From JBMORO01 sp049322295 (GTDB lineage Bacteria > Patescibacteriota > Minisyncoccia > RBG-13-40-8-A), in contig JBMORO010000057.1 of NCBI GenBank assembly GCA_049322295.1, positions 1 to 5,075 of the forward strand: 5,075 bases of DNA, in the 5' to 3' direction. The notes under the pieces were generated by a model. It had not been told where the DNA came from. It worked only from the letters and a program-made list of their open reading frames with translations, and searched no databases. This document shows, one piece after another, positions 4,827 through 5,075 of this stretch. The position numbers and the translations under genes were made by a program. Positions within the stretch are counted from its first letter, which is position 1. Each line of letters opens with the position of its first letter.

Positions 4827-5051
4827 TTAATGAACGGCGCGGAAATAGATGCCGGTAGCATAAGTGGTATATCCGCATTTCTTACATCCCCAAATTACAT
4901 TCGTATAGGGATGCAAGTAGGCTGGTTGTCCACAGGTGCAGCAAACAAAATTAAAACTCTTTCGCCATTCTCCTTCATTTACTCTCATGGCATCTATTTC
5001 TTCGTTAGTCATCCCCTCTGGTATTGGTAAGGGTTTTAAGGGCTCTGCCAT
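4827..5051 (-). CDS. Small zinc-ribbon-like protein, 74 residues
   Basis: Hypothetical small protein with a probable treble-clef or zinc-ribbon fold. An N-terminal acidic and proline-rich part (MAEPLKPLPIPEG, then MTNEEIDAMRVNEGEW) leads into a core with two CX2C pairs: Cys37/Cys40 (CCTCG) and Cys56/Cys59 (CKKCG), 15 residues apart. The segment around 42-55 (PAYLHPYTNVIWG) and the tail YTTYATGIYFRAVH are aromatic-rich. Four cysteines could bind one zinc; whether it contacts nucleic acid or protein cannot be told. The ATG follows a perfect SD (taaggaggt, 5064-5056) by 4 nt. It is a single-gene unit closed by a terminator at 4779-4816; its promoter lies beyond the right edge. Confidence 0.82.
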   Translation of the reverse strand: MAEPLKPLPIPEGMTNEEIDAMRVNEGEWRKSFNFVCCTCGQPAYLHPYTNVIWGCKKCGYTTYATGIYFRAVH

Positions 5052-5075
5052 TTTTACCTCCTTATTTAAGATAAA
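5052..5075 (-). promoter_or_regulatory. Leader with perfect SD, similar to the leader at 4708-4733
   Basis: The minus strand reads tatcttaaataaggaggt and then aaaa before the ATG. The leader of the 53-residue gene has the same tatcttaaa word, an SD and aaaa before its ATG, with a few extra bases between. The SD is complementary to the 16S rRNA 3' end over nine bases. Confidence 0.7.

Noticed and set aside
4755..5030. 91-codon plus-strand frame
   Set aside because: It begins within the -35/spacer region and reads antisense through the terminator and the zinc-ribbon-like gene; no SD is present.

Overview
The window is an AT-rich bacterial chromosome segment. Its compact layout, single-gene ribosomal loci, overlapping gene ends and tiny transcription units resemble Patescibacteria (Candidate Phyla Radiation), perhaps a Parcubacteria-like lineage. 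This placement is an inference from style and gene content; no phylogenetic marker was compared. UGA is used as a normal stop (ends at 4125 and 4546), so there is no sign of the UGA-glycine code of Gracilibacteria/Absconditabacteria.

Left half (1-2100): a carboxy-terminal processing protease of family S41, cut by the left edge, with a membrane segment, PDZ domain and intact Ser/Lys catalytic pair. It is followed by a repeat-rich spacer and then ribosomal protein bL9. On the opposite strand lies bL27, whose 3' end overlaps that of bL9 by 26 bp. A perfect 26-bp palindrome sits in the divergent spacer between bL27 and the next rightward gene.

Middle (2100-3950): a small membrane-anchored protein with a degenerate Ada-type metal-binding tail. 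It is followed by a self-contained unit for a 47-residue protein that starts at TTG, with a promoter candidate, a strong Shine-Dalgarno (SD) sequence and a terminator. A leftward PD-(D/E)XK (RecB/Cas4-type) nuclease with an Fe-S cysteine set comes next. A GC-rich repeat family touches this gene twice: one copy lies in frame inside it and another forms its last codons.

Right part (3950-5075): two leftward transcription units with strong expression signals and unrecognised products. One has a consensus promoter (TTGACA, 17 bp, TATAAT with an extended -10) and encodes a 53-residue two-helix membrane protein. That gene is coupled by a one-base gap to a 139-residue protein of unknown function. The other encodes a 74-residue zinc-ribbon-like protein. 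Both units end in terminators that share a 31-bp identical core exactly 700 bp apart, and their leaders are alike. The four small right-hand or isolated genes have perfect SD sequences, while the housekeeping genes here have none, so the window seems to hold two styles of translation initiation.
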